A stretch of DNA of 64,000 bases, from positions 22,418,001 through 22,482,000 of the forward strand of contig JARKIP010000011.1 in NCBI GenBank assembly GCA_029990175.1, in the 5' to 3' direction. A program made the position numbers and the translations under genes. Below the pieces are notes generated by a model. That model did no database searches and was not told where the DNA came from. It saw only the letters and a program-made list of their open reading frames with translations. This DNA is from Petunia secreta (Eukaryota; Streptophyta; Magnoliopsida; Solanales; Solanaceae). Position 1 is the first letter of the stretch. The number at the start of each line of letters is the position of its first letter. Positions 34,826 through 47,610 of this stretch are shown one piece after another.

Positions 34826-36200
34826 GGGCGCTAACGCGACCTTCCTTCAGCTGGCTTCGCCCTATCTATTCATCTGTTTTCTCAAATGGATATTTAGGGA
34901 TCTCTCTTGTTCATAGATCTTGAAACCAGATCAATATCCATTTCTCAATAGATCTATTTATCGATAGAAAGATCTAGATCTCTATATGGATCTATCTCCA
35001 TATCTAAATATGGAAGAACTGACACTTAAAGGGCGTAACCAACGGAAGGTTCTCACCCTGTCCCCGACATTGTTCTCCGACGATGTCCCCTGGGCGAAAG
35101 GAGCCACCATTCTCTTTCTTTCTTCAATCGTTCCGATCAGGACAAGTGGGTTGGTTCGTTTCGTCCTCCTATCTACCCAATTCTCTGTCTTCATTCGTGA
35201 TCATGTTGGGCGAAAGGTAGTTGTGGAAGAGCGGTTGTGAAAGGGCGATTCCCCCCTTTCCATTGAAGTAGGGAGGGCCTCCTTCCCCACCATTCCGGCC
35301 TAATATTGATAGGGATTTTACCGATGCTGAAGATAGCTTGCTTACCAGCCGCCCACTTGAGAAGCTAGTCACCAGAAAAGAAGCGAGGAGGAAGCGAAGC
35401 TGTCTACGAAGCTTTGCTTCTCCCCCTGTAGTCGTAATACTCGGCTTGTCGCTACTTTGATTCAAAAGGTAACCGACGGTTCCCGACTTTCTCCGCTTTC
35501 CGCAACCGTAACCACTTGTCATTCCGATTACTTCATCCATAAACCTTTTTTTTATTTCAAAATAGCGATACACTCTAAAAAAGTAAAGGAGAAGCTTCCA
35601 TTCTAGAAGCGGTAGCTTCCCGCCTCCCTCGGGGTGAGAAGTTCCCTTCCCTTTTCTAAAATGCCTGAGTGGTCTGCTCAGCAAACGTACAAAGTGGACC
35701 GCAGTTTAGCTGACCCTCTTCTTCCCATTCGGGTTGGGTTGACCCAGAAATACAGTAAGAAGGAATGGAACCACTGGAGAGTCGTCTGCAGTTCACACTT
35801 GGGCAAAGACGACTGACTTTGGAAGCGAAACACGAACCTATTTCCGCTATTCCGGGTTCTTATTGAGCGTAGTGAAATCAAGGTTGATGATAAAGTCAGC
35901 GAAGTTTCCATGGTCTTCTACCTTTGCGTAGTCTCGGTCCACAGTGGAAGGCTCCACACCTGAGCCTCGTTAGACTCAGCTGAAGTGTAAGAAGTAAGTG
36001 AAGAAAATAGAAGAGATGAAGTCCGTCCCTTAGCCTAGTCTATATCCACAGCTGACGCAACTCCGTACCGACGCCTCACTACTACTTTCATTTTTCTTTT
36101 ATTTTGAAATTCATTAACGGCTAAGCGATTTCATAACCTGAGCTTTCCTTAACCAGCTGACCTTACTTCGTAACCTTAGCCTCCCTTTCTTTGTTCCTCC
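34826..36200. other. Probable nuclear insert of mitochondrial DNA (NUMT)
   Basis: About 1.4 kb with clearly higher GC content than either flank, sharp edges and a texture I associate with plant mitochondrial spacer DNA (phrases such as GGGCGAAAGG, CTTCATCCATAAACC, GAAGCGAAGC). There is a 171-codon ORF on the minus strand (35684-35169) without a recognisable domain, and no conserved mitochondrial gene I can name. Boundaries are set by composition and are approximate. A bacterial or plastid origin is less likely but not excluded by inspection alone. Confidence 0.5.
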
Positions 36201-37122
36201 TTTATTGTTAGATATTCTTAACATTGCCGGAAACAAGGGTCTTTTGGTTAAAAGACACTCTTAAATCTTTATGTAAGTAAAAGTGACAAAGTCTTGAATA
36301 ATGAAGTAAAAGAGACACAATTATAATTAATATTTATGACTACTTTTAAAAGCCCTAAAATTTTCTTATTTACACAATGCTCCCTACTCTCCTTCCCCCC
36401 ATCTAACCCACCAACCTCCTTCACCCTCTTTTTCCCTCATCCACCTCCTCCTCTACCTCTTTCACCTTTCTCCGCCCTTATTTCTCATCCCTCACTCGCC
36501 CTTACCCCCGAGGCCCCGATGTTCTAGCCATCTGTTCATGTGTTCCGATCATATGTATAGATATTTGAACTTCTACAGAGATGTTACAATCATCGATTCA
36601 GATATTCCGGCCATCACTCGAGATATCCCGAACATCTAGATAGATGTTTGTCCATTTTTCGATCATATATTCTGGCCATTAGTTCAGATGATCCGGCCAT
36701 ATATTCAGATGTTCTCGCCATCTGTTCGGGCATTTTGATCATCAATACAGATGTTCTGGTCATTTGAGAAAAAAAATGAATGAAGCAGATGATGATCTTA
36801 ACGTTGAACATGAATAAATTTGAACAAGAAGGAGAGAAAGAAGAAGAAAATAAGGAGGAGAATAAGGACAACGAAGAACATAATAGAGAAAAAATTCAAA
36901 ATAAAGTAAGAGAGAAGGAAGAAGTAGATAAGAAAAAAGGGAAGAAAAAATGAAAATTTGAAATTTAACATCCACTCCCAACTTTTAAAACTTCTAATTC
37001 GATCCCCAATTAATCTTTAAGTAAGTTTTAGAAATAAAACAAAAGAGAAAAGAAAAGGTGTCTTTTTTTCTTCATTAAAGACTTGAGAGGGTCTTTTAAC
37101 CCAATCCTCTCCATAAATAATA
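36201..37122. other. Low-complexity intergenic region with a degenerate ~24-bp repeat
   Basis: Contains a pyrimidine-rich tract (about 36380-36500) and, at about 36525-36770, some ten degenerate copies of an ATGTTCCGGCCATCTGTTCAG-like unit spaced roughly 24 bases apart. A purine-rich GAA/AAG stretch follows (36825-36955). No gene is supported; ORFs here are by-products of biased composition. Confidence 0.6.
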
Positions 37123-37382
37123 CTCCATCCATTTCGAAAAGGATGAACCTTTTCGGAATACGAGGGTCAAATTGACTAATTTTGACCGGAAATTTGCACA
37201 TCGAATTTTTAAAATTTTTTGAAATAAAATTTACATATTTAGAAACTACATGAAAAATACTATAAGTCAAAATAGTTAACAATTCAAAATAGTTAGAAAA
37301 TATTTATAAGACATGTAGTCAAACATAATCTTGTTTGATCCTTCAAATAGTAGTAGGTTCATCCTTTTTGTAATGGAGGGAG
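37123..37382. mobile_element. Stowaway-like MITE (260 bp)
   Basis: The ends CTCCATCCATTTCGAAAAGGATGAACC and the reverse complement of the right end (CTCCCTCCATTACAAAAAGGATGAACC) form terminal inverted repeats. They are flanked by TA dinucleotides at 37121-37122 and 37383-37384. The CTCCCTCC terminus and TA duplication are the hallmark of Stowaway (Tc1/mariner) MITEs. AT-rich interior, no ORF. Confidence 0.92.
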
Positions 37383-37384
37383 TA

Positions 37385-38054
37385 GTATTTTGCTCCCCCA
37401 ATATTTGATTTCCGAAAACAAGAATTTATAAAAGTTCTAATTCGTAACCTTGTGGAGAAAAAACACACAGTAGAAGGTTTTAAGGTTGGCGTAGATGTTG
37501 AGCTGTCTCTCCGGCATTGCTTACCGCTTGATCATTGCCGGAGAGTGAAAATAGCTGCCATTTTCATCTAATTTTCTGAAAGAGGTTTGGCAGATTATTT
37601 AGAAAGGGTGAGGAGACTCAAGGATAATTTTCTCATTATTATGATTGTTTAACCATGTATAGCCAATCATGGTACTTGTATTCCATCTTGTAGACGGTAT
37701 AAATTAGTAGAGGAATTGGCGTATTGGTGATACCATGATAAAAAATATATTCGAAGTGAAATTTGTAACCAAACAATGAATAAACCAATACCGACTTTTA
37801 TACTAAGATTGTTTTGCCAATACCTCAAACCAATCGTTCCCTAAATGTATCGAATTGACCCTCTCAGTTTAATTAATTTATTAGGCCAATGATAGCTCAA
37901 ACTACTATAAAAGTTAAAATATTTTAGGACAACCATTAGAGAACATTCTTAAAGTTAATCATTTTTAGCCATATGAAGTACATCTCTATCCTTAATTTCT
38001 TCTCTACTTCATCACACACACACACACAATATAATATAAATATATATATATAGT
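37385..38054. other. Intergenic AT-rich DNA
   Basis: No gene or named repeat seen, apart from a short CA/TA microsatellite at about 38010-38052. Confidence 0.5.
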
Positions 38055-39508
38055 AATCACCTAATTTTGGCACAAAATATTATTGTCCAAAATAGTTGCG
38101 TAAATTTTTCTAGATTTTTTTCAATTTTTATCTAGCCTTTTAGCTTAATCAGTTAAGAGAAAAATATTAAAAATTATAAAAAATAATATTTTGTTTATGA
38201 ATATGGTTGTTTGACATATTTTGTTAATTATAAATTTCTTTTAATGTATTTGTGAAATTTATTATTAATTAATTAAGTTAATTGCTAATTAAAATAGGTC
38301 ATAAAACTTAGTTAACATGCTATTAGGTAAGTAAATTCTGAAAAAGACGAGAAGAATTCCAGACCACTATCCTATTTGACCCACCAAAGCCTACAGGTAT
38401 ATCTATCTCCACCGTTCATTTGTGGATTAAAGACTCAAATTAAGCGGGCTAAAATAGAATTCTGAAAAGGATCTACATCCCCACTTTCCCTCATATAAAT
38501 AATTTTGCCCTTATTTCTCTATTTACACCCACAAGTCCATGAGACTAGGCAAACTCTTGCCAATTTTATAACAACTGTCAAAAAATCAAATCCCCACAAA
38601 TTACCACCATCTGCCACCACCAAAACACCGACAGACTACCAACGCCACCATTGTAAAAATATAAAAAATACATTTCCAGACTTGTTGTGACCCCCTCTAC
38701 CCATTTCTATTTGTGATTTGTCCCAAAACAAACTAAATTAGTGTAGCTTGGAGTTTTAAAAATCATCGAATTACCTAATTTTGGCACAAAATATTATTTT
38801 TCAAAATACTTGTGTAAATTGCCCTAGAATTTTTGTCAATTTTCTTAGATTTTTTTTCGATTTTTATCTAGCCTTTTAGCTTAATCAGTTAAGAGAAAAA
38901 TACTAAAAATTACAAAAAATAATATTTTGTTTATGAATATGATTGTTTGACATGTTCTGTTAATTAGAAATCTCTTTTAATTTATTTGTAAAATTTATTG
39001 TTAATTAGTTAAGTTAATTGCTAATTAAAATATGTGATAAAACTTAGTTAACATGCTATTAGGTTAGGAAATTCTAGAAAAGACGAGAAGAAGTCACTAT
39101 CCTATTTGACCCACCAAAGCCCACAGGTATATCCCATCTCCACCGTTCATTTGTGGATTGAAGACTCAGATTAAGCGGGCTAAGATAGGATTCTAAAAAG
39201 TATCCGCATCCTCACTTTTCCTCATATAAATTATTTTGCCCTTATTTCTCCATTTACACCCACAAGTCCATGAGACTAGACAAACTCTTGCCAATTTTAT
39301 AACAACTGTCAGAAAATCAAATCCCCACAAATTACCACAATCTGCCACCGCCAAAGCACCGGCAGACTACTAATGCCACCGTCGTAAAAATATAAAAAAA
39401 AAATACATTTTCAGACTTGTTGTGACCCTCTCTACCCATTTCTACTTGTGATTTGTTCCGATACACACTAAATTAGTGTAGCTTGGAGTTTTAAAAATCG
39501 TCGAAACC
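38055..39508. repeat. Tandem duplication, two ~714-740-bp units
   Basis: Unit 1 (38055-38768) and unit 2 (38769-39508) align throughout. Both start A(A)T(C/T)ACCTAATTTTGGCACAA, share CTAGCCTTTTAGCTTAATCA and CCACCGTTCATTTGTGGATT, and end GTGTAGCTTGGAGTTTTAAA. The copies differ by scattered substitutions and small indels, so the duplication is not recent. I find no coding potential. Confidence 0.9.
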
Positions 39509-40249
39509 CTACTTCAGCCATAACACCTCCTTTCCGAAACACTTTTACATAGACGACCTTCTACTATCTTCTTCTATCTAATCATGAACCCAAAATAAAC
39601 AAAAAAACTATCGAAATTGCTAAGTGAAGCGGGGTTGAAAATTATGTGGTTTAAAGCTCAACCGGACATCTAATTGCCTTAGCTAACTGGGGCATTCCCT
39701 CCTCATATACACACAAGAATTCTCCAGTGTTGAACTTTAGTTTCTAACATATGTCATATAAAACAAATATACGATAAATAAAGTTAACTTGATAAAAAGA
39801 AAAATATAGCTATAGTCTTGCAAATAGTGGATAAGTTATGAGAAATATACATCAACAAATACAAGCAAGTATATATAGTATTCTCTTCTTATTTATCGTT
39901 TCGCATAATTCTCGTCTTCACAGAAATTGATAGTAGCATATGTTAAGGGATGAGATCTTTGTGATTGATATGGTAACAACCAAGATAATTTTCTATTATT
40001 TCTATATTGATAATCAATCACAATAGGTGTGTAACAAATGATATTTTCTACGGATAACTCAATTAATTGTTTCCTATAGATGTCAAAAGCAAGCTTGATT
40101 TGTTTCACCAATGATGTATGTATAGCAAGCATCTTAAGAAAAATAAAACTAAATTAGGCAATTCATGTGTAAGAACCTCATGTTTGAGATTGGTTTTAAA
40201 AGGCCCAATGAAATATGACAGTATGAGAAGCACAACGTAAAATAAAGGC
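39509..40249. other. Intergenic AT-rich DNA
   Basis: Nothing recognisable; only short chance ORFs. Confidence 0.5.
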
Positions 40250-43200
40250 AGAATATATGTTTTACCTACTGAACTTTACATAAAATCCTGCTGACACACT
40301 TATTCTTTGCAGGCGATATTTGGCACACTAAGGTTTTAAAAAGTGTAACTATTATATACAACTTTGACCAAGCTTTATTAAATAAACAAGCTGTGTTATA
40401 CAAGTGCATCTTAACCCGACCCATCGGGTCTTTTAATGTTTTAATTTTCCAACCCGACTTAAAAACAACCCGACCATTCTTTTCATTTTCCAACCCGACC
40501 TAAAAACTACCCCTCTTTTCATTTATCCTAATTAACCCCACATAACAAAAAGAAATAAACCATATAACTCACACGCCCTTTCTAATTTTGCTGCTGCGAT
40601 TAAGGCAAATCAGACATGGGATTCAAGATTGTGATGTTTCTGTAGTAAAATTCAAAGGAAAATTTTAAGATAAGTCAATCGGGCAATCCGTTTCTCTTTA
40701 TTATCGGGTGGGTGGGTTGACATGAATTTTTTTGTAAATCAAATTAATTTTTTAAGGTTTGTGGTAAATTCCTTAGTCAAAATTACTTTATTGTATGTAA
40801 AGTACGAATCTTTTGCCTTTATGTCTTGGGCCATGTTAAAAATTGCGTTGTCTTCATCTAGAGTTACAAATGTATTGAAAATAGTTGTTGTGTTGTTATT
40901 GTTGACTGCATGTGACAGTGGTCCCTTATGGAACAACTTTGTCGACTGTCTTAATTTGACATCTTTTTTGTATTTGTTAAAGCTGCATTTAGTAACTGAA
41001 ATTTGCCTTTTTGTATTAGTTAATCTTTCTTAATTAATCTTCCTTAATTATCTAAAATAATTACAAAATAGGCAGAATACATGATTTATTAATTTGTGTT
41101 GTCATTTTCCTTTACAGATAATATGGCTTTTACTTTGATATCTTTGAAATGGTATTATGATGGTGAATATGTTCCTGATCTATTTGCTCAATATGTAGGT
41201 GGAAGACAGACTATTGTAACTGATGTGGATGTAGATAAAGTGTCTTTTTTTGAGCTTATGGACTACCCTAGGGAAATAGGCTTTATTAATGTGGCTGAGT
41301 TGTATGTATATCCAAATAATAGGTCTGATGAGATAGTAAATATAGTAACTGACAATGACTTATTAGACATTTGTAAGGACTTAGTAGATGGGGATACCCT
41401 CCATATATATGTGACTCATGTTGCCCCTTTATGTGTTGATGATAGCACATTTAAGACTAGAAAAGAGGTAGACTTTTCTGAGGTTATTGACATAAGTAAA
41501 GGTGAAGATAATTCTCATGAAGATGAGGGTGAGGATGATGGTGAGTCTGACAAAGATTATAATTTTAGTTCCAGTGATGAGAGTGAGGGTGTTGATGTAG
41601 AGGTGCCTGATGATAAGGAATATCAGTCAGATATTCATGAGGAATTTGCAGAAGTTAGGGAGGAATTGAGAAAATATAAGAGAAGGAGGAGGTGTGAAAG
41701 ACCAAAAGACAAGGGAGACATAAATTTAGGAGAGGCTGGTGTTGACATAGGGTTTGATGAGTTGAGGACAGGCAGTAAGACAAACATATATGCTGAATTG
41801 GTTGGTGCATATGATCCTTATTATGGCTTTTCAGATGTTGAAAACTTTGACTCAGACATAGAGGATGAATTTAATGAAGAATACAAGAAGAGGCAGACTG
41901 AAAATATGAGGAAAAATGCATTAATATTTGATCCTACAGTCCAGAAGATAATATGGGAGTTGAGATTAATATTTGAAAGTGTTCAGCAATTTAGAGATGC
42001 TGTTACAACTTATGCAATTCAAAGAAGAGTTCAAATTGAAAAATGGATTAATGAACCAAAAAGAGTGTGGGTGAGATGCAAGGAAAACTGTCCATGGAAG
42101 CTGGTAGCAAGTACTGATAACATGAGCAACAATTTTAAGGTTAAAAGGTACTTAACTTTTCTGTTAGTCTATTCTATCTGATATTAATCTTTTCGATCTC
42201 ACTAGATAAGCTACTTAATTGATGTCTTCTATTTTTTTTTTAGCAAGGTACAATCCTGTTCACACATGTTACAGGACAAACAAAAATATCTTATGCAATT
42301 CAAGTGGCTAGCAAAGCATTACAGGAAGACCATAGTTGGACAACCCAACATAAAAGAGTGGGAACTAAAGAGGAAGATAAAGGATGACCTTGATCTGTAT
42401 GTTGGCAGATCTGTGGTCCATAGAGCTAGGGCCAAAATTCTGAAAGAGATAATTGGTGATGTTCATGCTGAGTTGAAAAGGATTTATGACTATAGGGACA
42501 TGATACTACAGACAAACCCAGGAAGTACTTGTGTTGTGAAGTCAAAAGATAAGGGTGAAGGAAAACAGGTGTTCCAAAGTTTTTATGTGTGTTTCCATGC
42601 CATGAAGAAAGGGTGGCTTGAAGGATGTAGAAGAATAATAGGTCTGGATGTATGTTTCTTGAAGGGTATGTGCAAGGAGCAATTTCTTGTGGCAGTGTCC
42701 AAGGATGGGAACAATCAAATGTTCCCAATAGCTTGGGCCATTGTAAAGGTTGAAAATACACATAACTGGGAGTGGTTTCTAAGGTGTATCGTCCAAGACT
42801 TGAATTTGGGAGATGGACAGCAGCTGACCATGATATCTGACATGCAGAAGGTTAGTTTTCTGTTAATTACTAACTTAATTCAGTTTATTAAGTTTAATTC
42901 AGTTTAATGACTTAATTCAGTTTAGTAGTTTAAATCAATTTTTAACTTATCTTCCAGAAACAGTTTAATAAGTTAAAATCCGTTTCTAACTTAAGTTTTC
43001 TAGTGTTAATTAATTTTGTTGCATACTTTAGTTTTCTGTTAAGTCAGTTTCATACTTAAGTTAATTACTTAAGTTAGTTTCTTAATTTATCTAATAATCA
43101 TTGTTTTCCTACTCACTTTAGGGTTGACTATAGCTGTTAAAAACTTGCTACCTGAAGTTGAACATAGGATGTTTGCTAGATATGCCTTAGCTAAATGGTC

Positions 43201-46002
43201 AAAGAATTGGAGGGGGTTGGAAAGAAGGAACTGTTTCTGGAAGATTGCTAGGTCTTTTTGTATAGCTGAAATGAACAAAAAAAAAAATGGAAGAACTAGA
43301 TAAGCTAGGGAATAAAATTTGTGAAAGCCTATTGTGTTATAGACAAGAAGGCTGGTGTAGGGCCTACTTTAATGTTGGGGTAGAGTGTGATGTTATTGAC
43401 AATAACATGTGTGAAACATTCAATGCTTGAATACTTGAAGCCAGACACAAGACTGTGCTCACAATGTTGGAGGAGATCAGGGTGAAAATGATGGAAAGGG
43501 TGAGTAAGTTGAGGGAGTTTGGACAGGGTTGGAAAGAAGACATATCCCTCATTTCAATGAAAGTGCTTGGGGATAATGTTGAACATTCAATGAAGTGTAA
43601 CTTGAAGTGGAATGGGGATAAAGAATATGATGTGGTAGATGACAAGTTCATCCACACTATCAAGTTTAGTGACTTGACTTGCAGTTGTAGGGCTTGGAAC
43701 TTGAAGGGCATTCTATGTGCCCATGCAATTACAGCAATGCACCACATAAATGAAGACCCAAAAGAGTATGTTTCTAAGTGGTATAGAAGGGATACCTATC
43801 TGAAGGCCTACTCTACCTTTATCCAGCCTATGAACAACATGGCCATGTGGCCACCTACCAACAATCCCCCTGTTGAGCCTTCACTAATAAGGAGGATGTC
43901 TGGTCGGCCTTAGAAGAAAAGAAGACGAGATGAGACTGAACATCCTAAGGTTGAGAAACTATCTAGGAAAGGGCAGGAAGTGTCATGCTCTAATTGTAAA
44001 GAGAATGGACACAACAAAAGAGGTTGTCCTAGAGCCCTTAGAACTGATAGTGCAACTGGTGTCCCAGTCAGTTCAGATGGTGCAAACAGTTCAAGTGTTA
44101 GGGGTAGGGTTGCTGGAAGAAGTAGGGGTGCTAGAAGGGGTTCTGGTACAAATGTTGGTGGAGCAGGCAGTCCAGGTGTTAGGGGTAAGGGTGTTGGAAA
44201 GGGAAGGGGTGCTGGAAGGGGTTCTAGTACAAATATTGGTGGAGTAGGCAGTTCTAGTAAAGGAGGTAGTTCTGCAAGAAGAAGGGGTGCTGCAAGAGGC
44301 AAGGGAAGGAATGACATTGGACTTTTCCAAGCAAGCAATGGTTTCACTTCTTTTTCTATAAGTAATGACTGCTTATTTTTGCACTAATGGCTGTTTTATG
44401 TGTTTAATATTTTTTGGCAATGACTGACTGTTAAATTTTACAGACTGGTTCTTGTAATGCAGGAGTCATTGATACTGGTGGCTTGAGATCATCTACTTCA
44501 GTCAAGGAGTGTGCATACAAACCAGAAAAGAGGGGCCTGAGGTGGAATGGAAGTCCAGCTATCACTAGGAAAGAACTACAAAAAACTGCTTCATCACAGC
44601 CCAATCCAAGTTAAGGAAGTTCTACTTAAATATCCTATGTTATGGATGTTGTTTGTTAGTGACTGGTGTATATGAACAAATAGTTGTTTCAACCACTTAG
44701 ACTTATTTGGTAATATTTGGTGTTGGTGTCTTTGTATGAACACCCTTTTTTGTTAATCTGTGTGGTGTCTACAACACCATTTCTTGTTAAATTAATTGGT
44801 GTGTATGAACACCCTTGTTTTGTTAAGTTCATTGGTGTCATTTATGTATGAACACCTCTTTTTATTATCTATGAAATTAGTGTTATCATGTCTTATATAT
44901 GTGTTCTCTATATTGAATTCAATTCCTAGTTGTATTGCATTAAGTTGCTCGATAATCTACATGGTTATGCACATCATGGAACCAAAGAGACAAGTTAACA
45001 ACAACCTTCATTCTTTCATTGATAAACAACCTTCATTGATAAACAACTTCATTGATGAACAAGCTTACAACAAGACATTAAAATGACTAATACATAAAGA
45101 CCATTAAATTAAGTAGCAAATTTGCCAAAAAACAACACTTTGATCATAATCAAATATGCAATAAGTGGACACAATCTCTTCCAATTTCTTTGCTTTTGAT
45201 TTTTCTTCAACAATGCATTGTACGCATTCTGAAATATATACAGAAACTCTGGCAAAATTTGTACTCACTGCAATATATTGAAATCACGCTCTAACTCCTT
45301 TTTTTAGCAGTCCTAAAATAATCTTTTTTTGATTCTCTGAAGTTGGAGGATCACACCATGCAAAGTAGTTACAACCTGTGAAGCCATTATTCTTTAAGAA
45401 CAAACAAAAAAAATCTTTTAAAGCAATATTATTGTATCCATTAATAAATGAGTTAAAGAATTACCCTATAGTTTTTACAAGCATAAAAGTGTCGACCAGG
45501 GTTGTCGATAGTCCATGACGTTTTTAAAACCACTTCATCACCGCAACGATAAAAATTCAAAAAATTAGCCATTCTTTTTTACACCCTAAATGTAGAAATT
45601 TAGTGCACAAATATTAGAAATATATGTTCTAAAGAGAAGAGGAAAAGATATAAGGAAAAATGTAGCAAGATTTGGACAAGAATTTTACAAAAGCTCAAAT
45701 TTTGGTAATGGAATGGGTTCAAATTGGGTTTGGTTTGATTTGGGAAAGAAGGAGACCCAATTTATTAAAAAGTTGAATAGAGCCATTAATTTTAGCAGTT
45801 TGGATCGTTAGATATAGCTGAGGTGGGTTTTAATGAAAGCTTCACGCGCTTGCCCATGTTGTTGCACACTCTCGCGTACATGGGTCAAATTAGTATGTAA
45901 TAGTTGTACTTTTTTAAACTTTAGAGTGTCAAAGATCGTCCGTAAAGAATAAGTGTGCCACCGAAATTTTATGTAAAGTTCAGTGGGTAAAATATGTATT
46001 CT
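40250..46002 (+). mobile_element. MuDR-like MULE (5.75 kb), formerly autonomous
   Basis: The first ~110 bases (from AGAATATATGTTTTACC, with CTGAACTTTACATAAAAT and ACACACTTATTCTTT) match the reverse complement of the last ~110 bases before 46002. These inverted repeats enclose a transposase pseudogene at 41123-44387. I could not settle a 9-bp target duplication. Outside the coding part (40370-41100 and 44640-45890) there are only AT-rich sequences with chance ORFs. Confidence 0.85.
41123..44387 (+). pseudogene. MuDR-type MULE transposase, broken
   Basis: Plus-strand, several exons. The N-terminal part (41123 to about 42147) contains an acidic region and the MULE-type block with VRCKENCPWKLVAS. 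The middle part (about 42244-42850) holds the MULE transposase core: GLDVCFLKG gives the first catalytic Asp and MISDMQK the second. A later segment (about 43122-43913) gives the probable Glu (MCETFNA), then the SWIM zinc finger CSCRAWNLKGILCAHAI. A CCHC knuckle, CSNCKENGHNKRGC, lies at about 43983-44030, followed by a Gly/Arg-rich tail to 44387. Breaks: a frame change near 42300, an indel at the A-run 43278-43288, TGA at 43428-43430 and TAG at 43911-43913. Splice sites are approximate because of the decay. Confidence 0.85.
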
Positions 46003-46102
46003 TTAGGTTAAAATGACTAGTTTTGAATGAAGAACAAGGTTTAAATAAGTGTTTTAAAGGTGTTTTTGGGGCGAGCTTCAGGGCGAGGCATAGCAAAAAT
46101 AC

Positions 46103-46560
46103 TGATGCAACCCAAATTTAGCCAAAGCGCCAAGCATCAAGAGCCAAGCTTGAAGGGTTTATAGGATGCAAGATCGAGAGCTTCAGAGAAGGGAAGATGA
46201 TTCCATCCAAGTTACCTTAAAATCATTCACTCGGAGCCAAGCTAAAAGAGATCCAAAATGCTCTCACCAAAACTTGGTTTGGAAGAGCTTTGAAGACGGA
46301 GGCTTTGGAGGACTTGAAGGCCATACACTTGAGTGCATTAGTTGTCCCAGCACCAGGCGGACCGCCACTGCACCAGGCGGACCACCTAGTTGGAATCAGC
46401 TCTCAGGATTTTGGGGCACCTACTTTTTTGGTGGAGCGCCTACTCTGCTCCATCATGAAACAGGCAGACCACCTACTCTAGAAGGTGGGGTTCGAACTAC
46501 TACTTTGGCAAGACGGGAATTCTTCTAGTCTTGAGTGTATTTCCTATTCTAGCCTTATCT
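46103..46560 (+). repeat. Left LTR of the old element, truncated
   Basis: Diverged relative of the 771-bp LTR at 47611-48381. Shared blocks are the TGATG start, the AGAGCCAAGCTTGAAG block and the TAGCC(T/C)TA...T block near the end; the last part of the LTR is missing. It contains its own GC-rich words (CCAGGCGGACCGCC, CCAGGCGGACCACC) comparable to the hairpin-forming module of the younger LTRs. Confidence 0.6.
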
Positions 46561-47610
46561 GGATTTTTATGTATTGTCCTGTTCATCTATCTCGTATCTT
46601 TACTTCATTGTTGTTATTGTTCGTGAGAAAAGAAAAAAATTGAAAAATTGAAAAATCATAAAAAAAATCATAGTTTGGATTGGATTTGATTCCCCTATCA
46701 TTGATATTTATTGGGGATTGTTATTTGATGATTACCCATTGATTTGGTACCCTTGTTACGTGATTTGGAGTTGTGGATTGAAATTTGAAAATTTGTTTAA
46801 AACCCTTTGAATCATGAATCAATGTGTGTTTTTGATTGTTTGAACTTGAAAATCATTGGGTTTGTTGGGAATCATTAGATACAACTTTGGGTACCATTGG
46901 AATTGAAAAAAAAAGTGAAAATCGATTGGAATTTGCATTGGAAAACGGGCCAAGAAGAACCCGTAATGAGTTGGAAAAAAATTGCACAGCCTTCAGTACT
47001 GGGCGGAGCGCCTCAGCAGAGAGGCAATGACTGGTTTGGGCGGACCGCTTCCCTAGCGGGCTCCGCCTAGGCACTGTTTCAGCTTCCGGGTAGTTTTTTT
47101 CGTAGGTTTTCATGTTTCCTTTGCTTGTATTGCTTCCGGGTAGTTTTTTTTTGTAGGTTTTCGTGTTTCCTTTGCTTGTATTGCTTCCGGCTAGTTATCC
47201 TTGAGTATTTAATCTACTCTTTTAGTACTAGTTTCATTGGGCTTATAAGATATTCGTGCGTAGTGGAGATTAGAACTCAAAGAAGATTCATAGAAAATTA
47301 TTTGGCTTCAAGTGCACGCTTTAAATAGCCGTCCGTCCATCGAGTCACAATTAATCCATTCCAAACCAATACTTGTATATATTACTTGTTGATATTCACC
47401 GTGGTTCCTAAGGGATTGATGCATCTACCTTGAGTGTTCATATATTGGGTGAACTTGTGAGGTCCTTCTCTCTTAATTGTTGCAACTATGTGGGATGATG
47501 ATTGTGGAGTATATGACTCATTTGGGGATGATGGGTATTGCTATGATGATTCGGGGAACCATGGCTCGTATGGTGATGAAGCGGGTTACTATGATAATCA
47601 TGAGACTCAT

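Noticed and set aside
35169..35684. 171-codon minus ORF
   Set aside because: No recognisable domain, and it lies in the presumed organelle-derived insert; open by composition.
43910..44347. 145-codon Pro/Leu-rich minus ORF
   Set aside because: Antisense shadow of the Gly/Arg-rich transposase tail.
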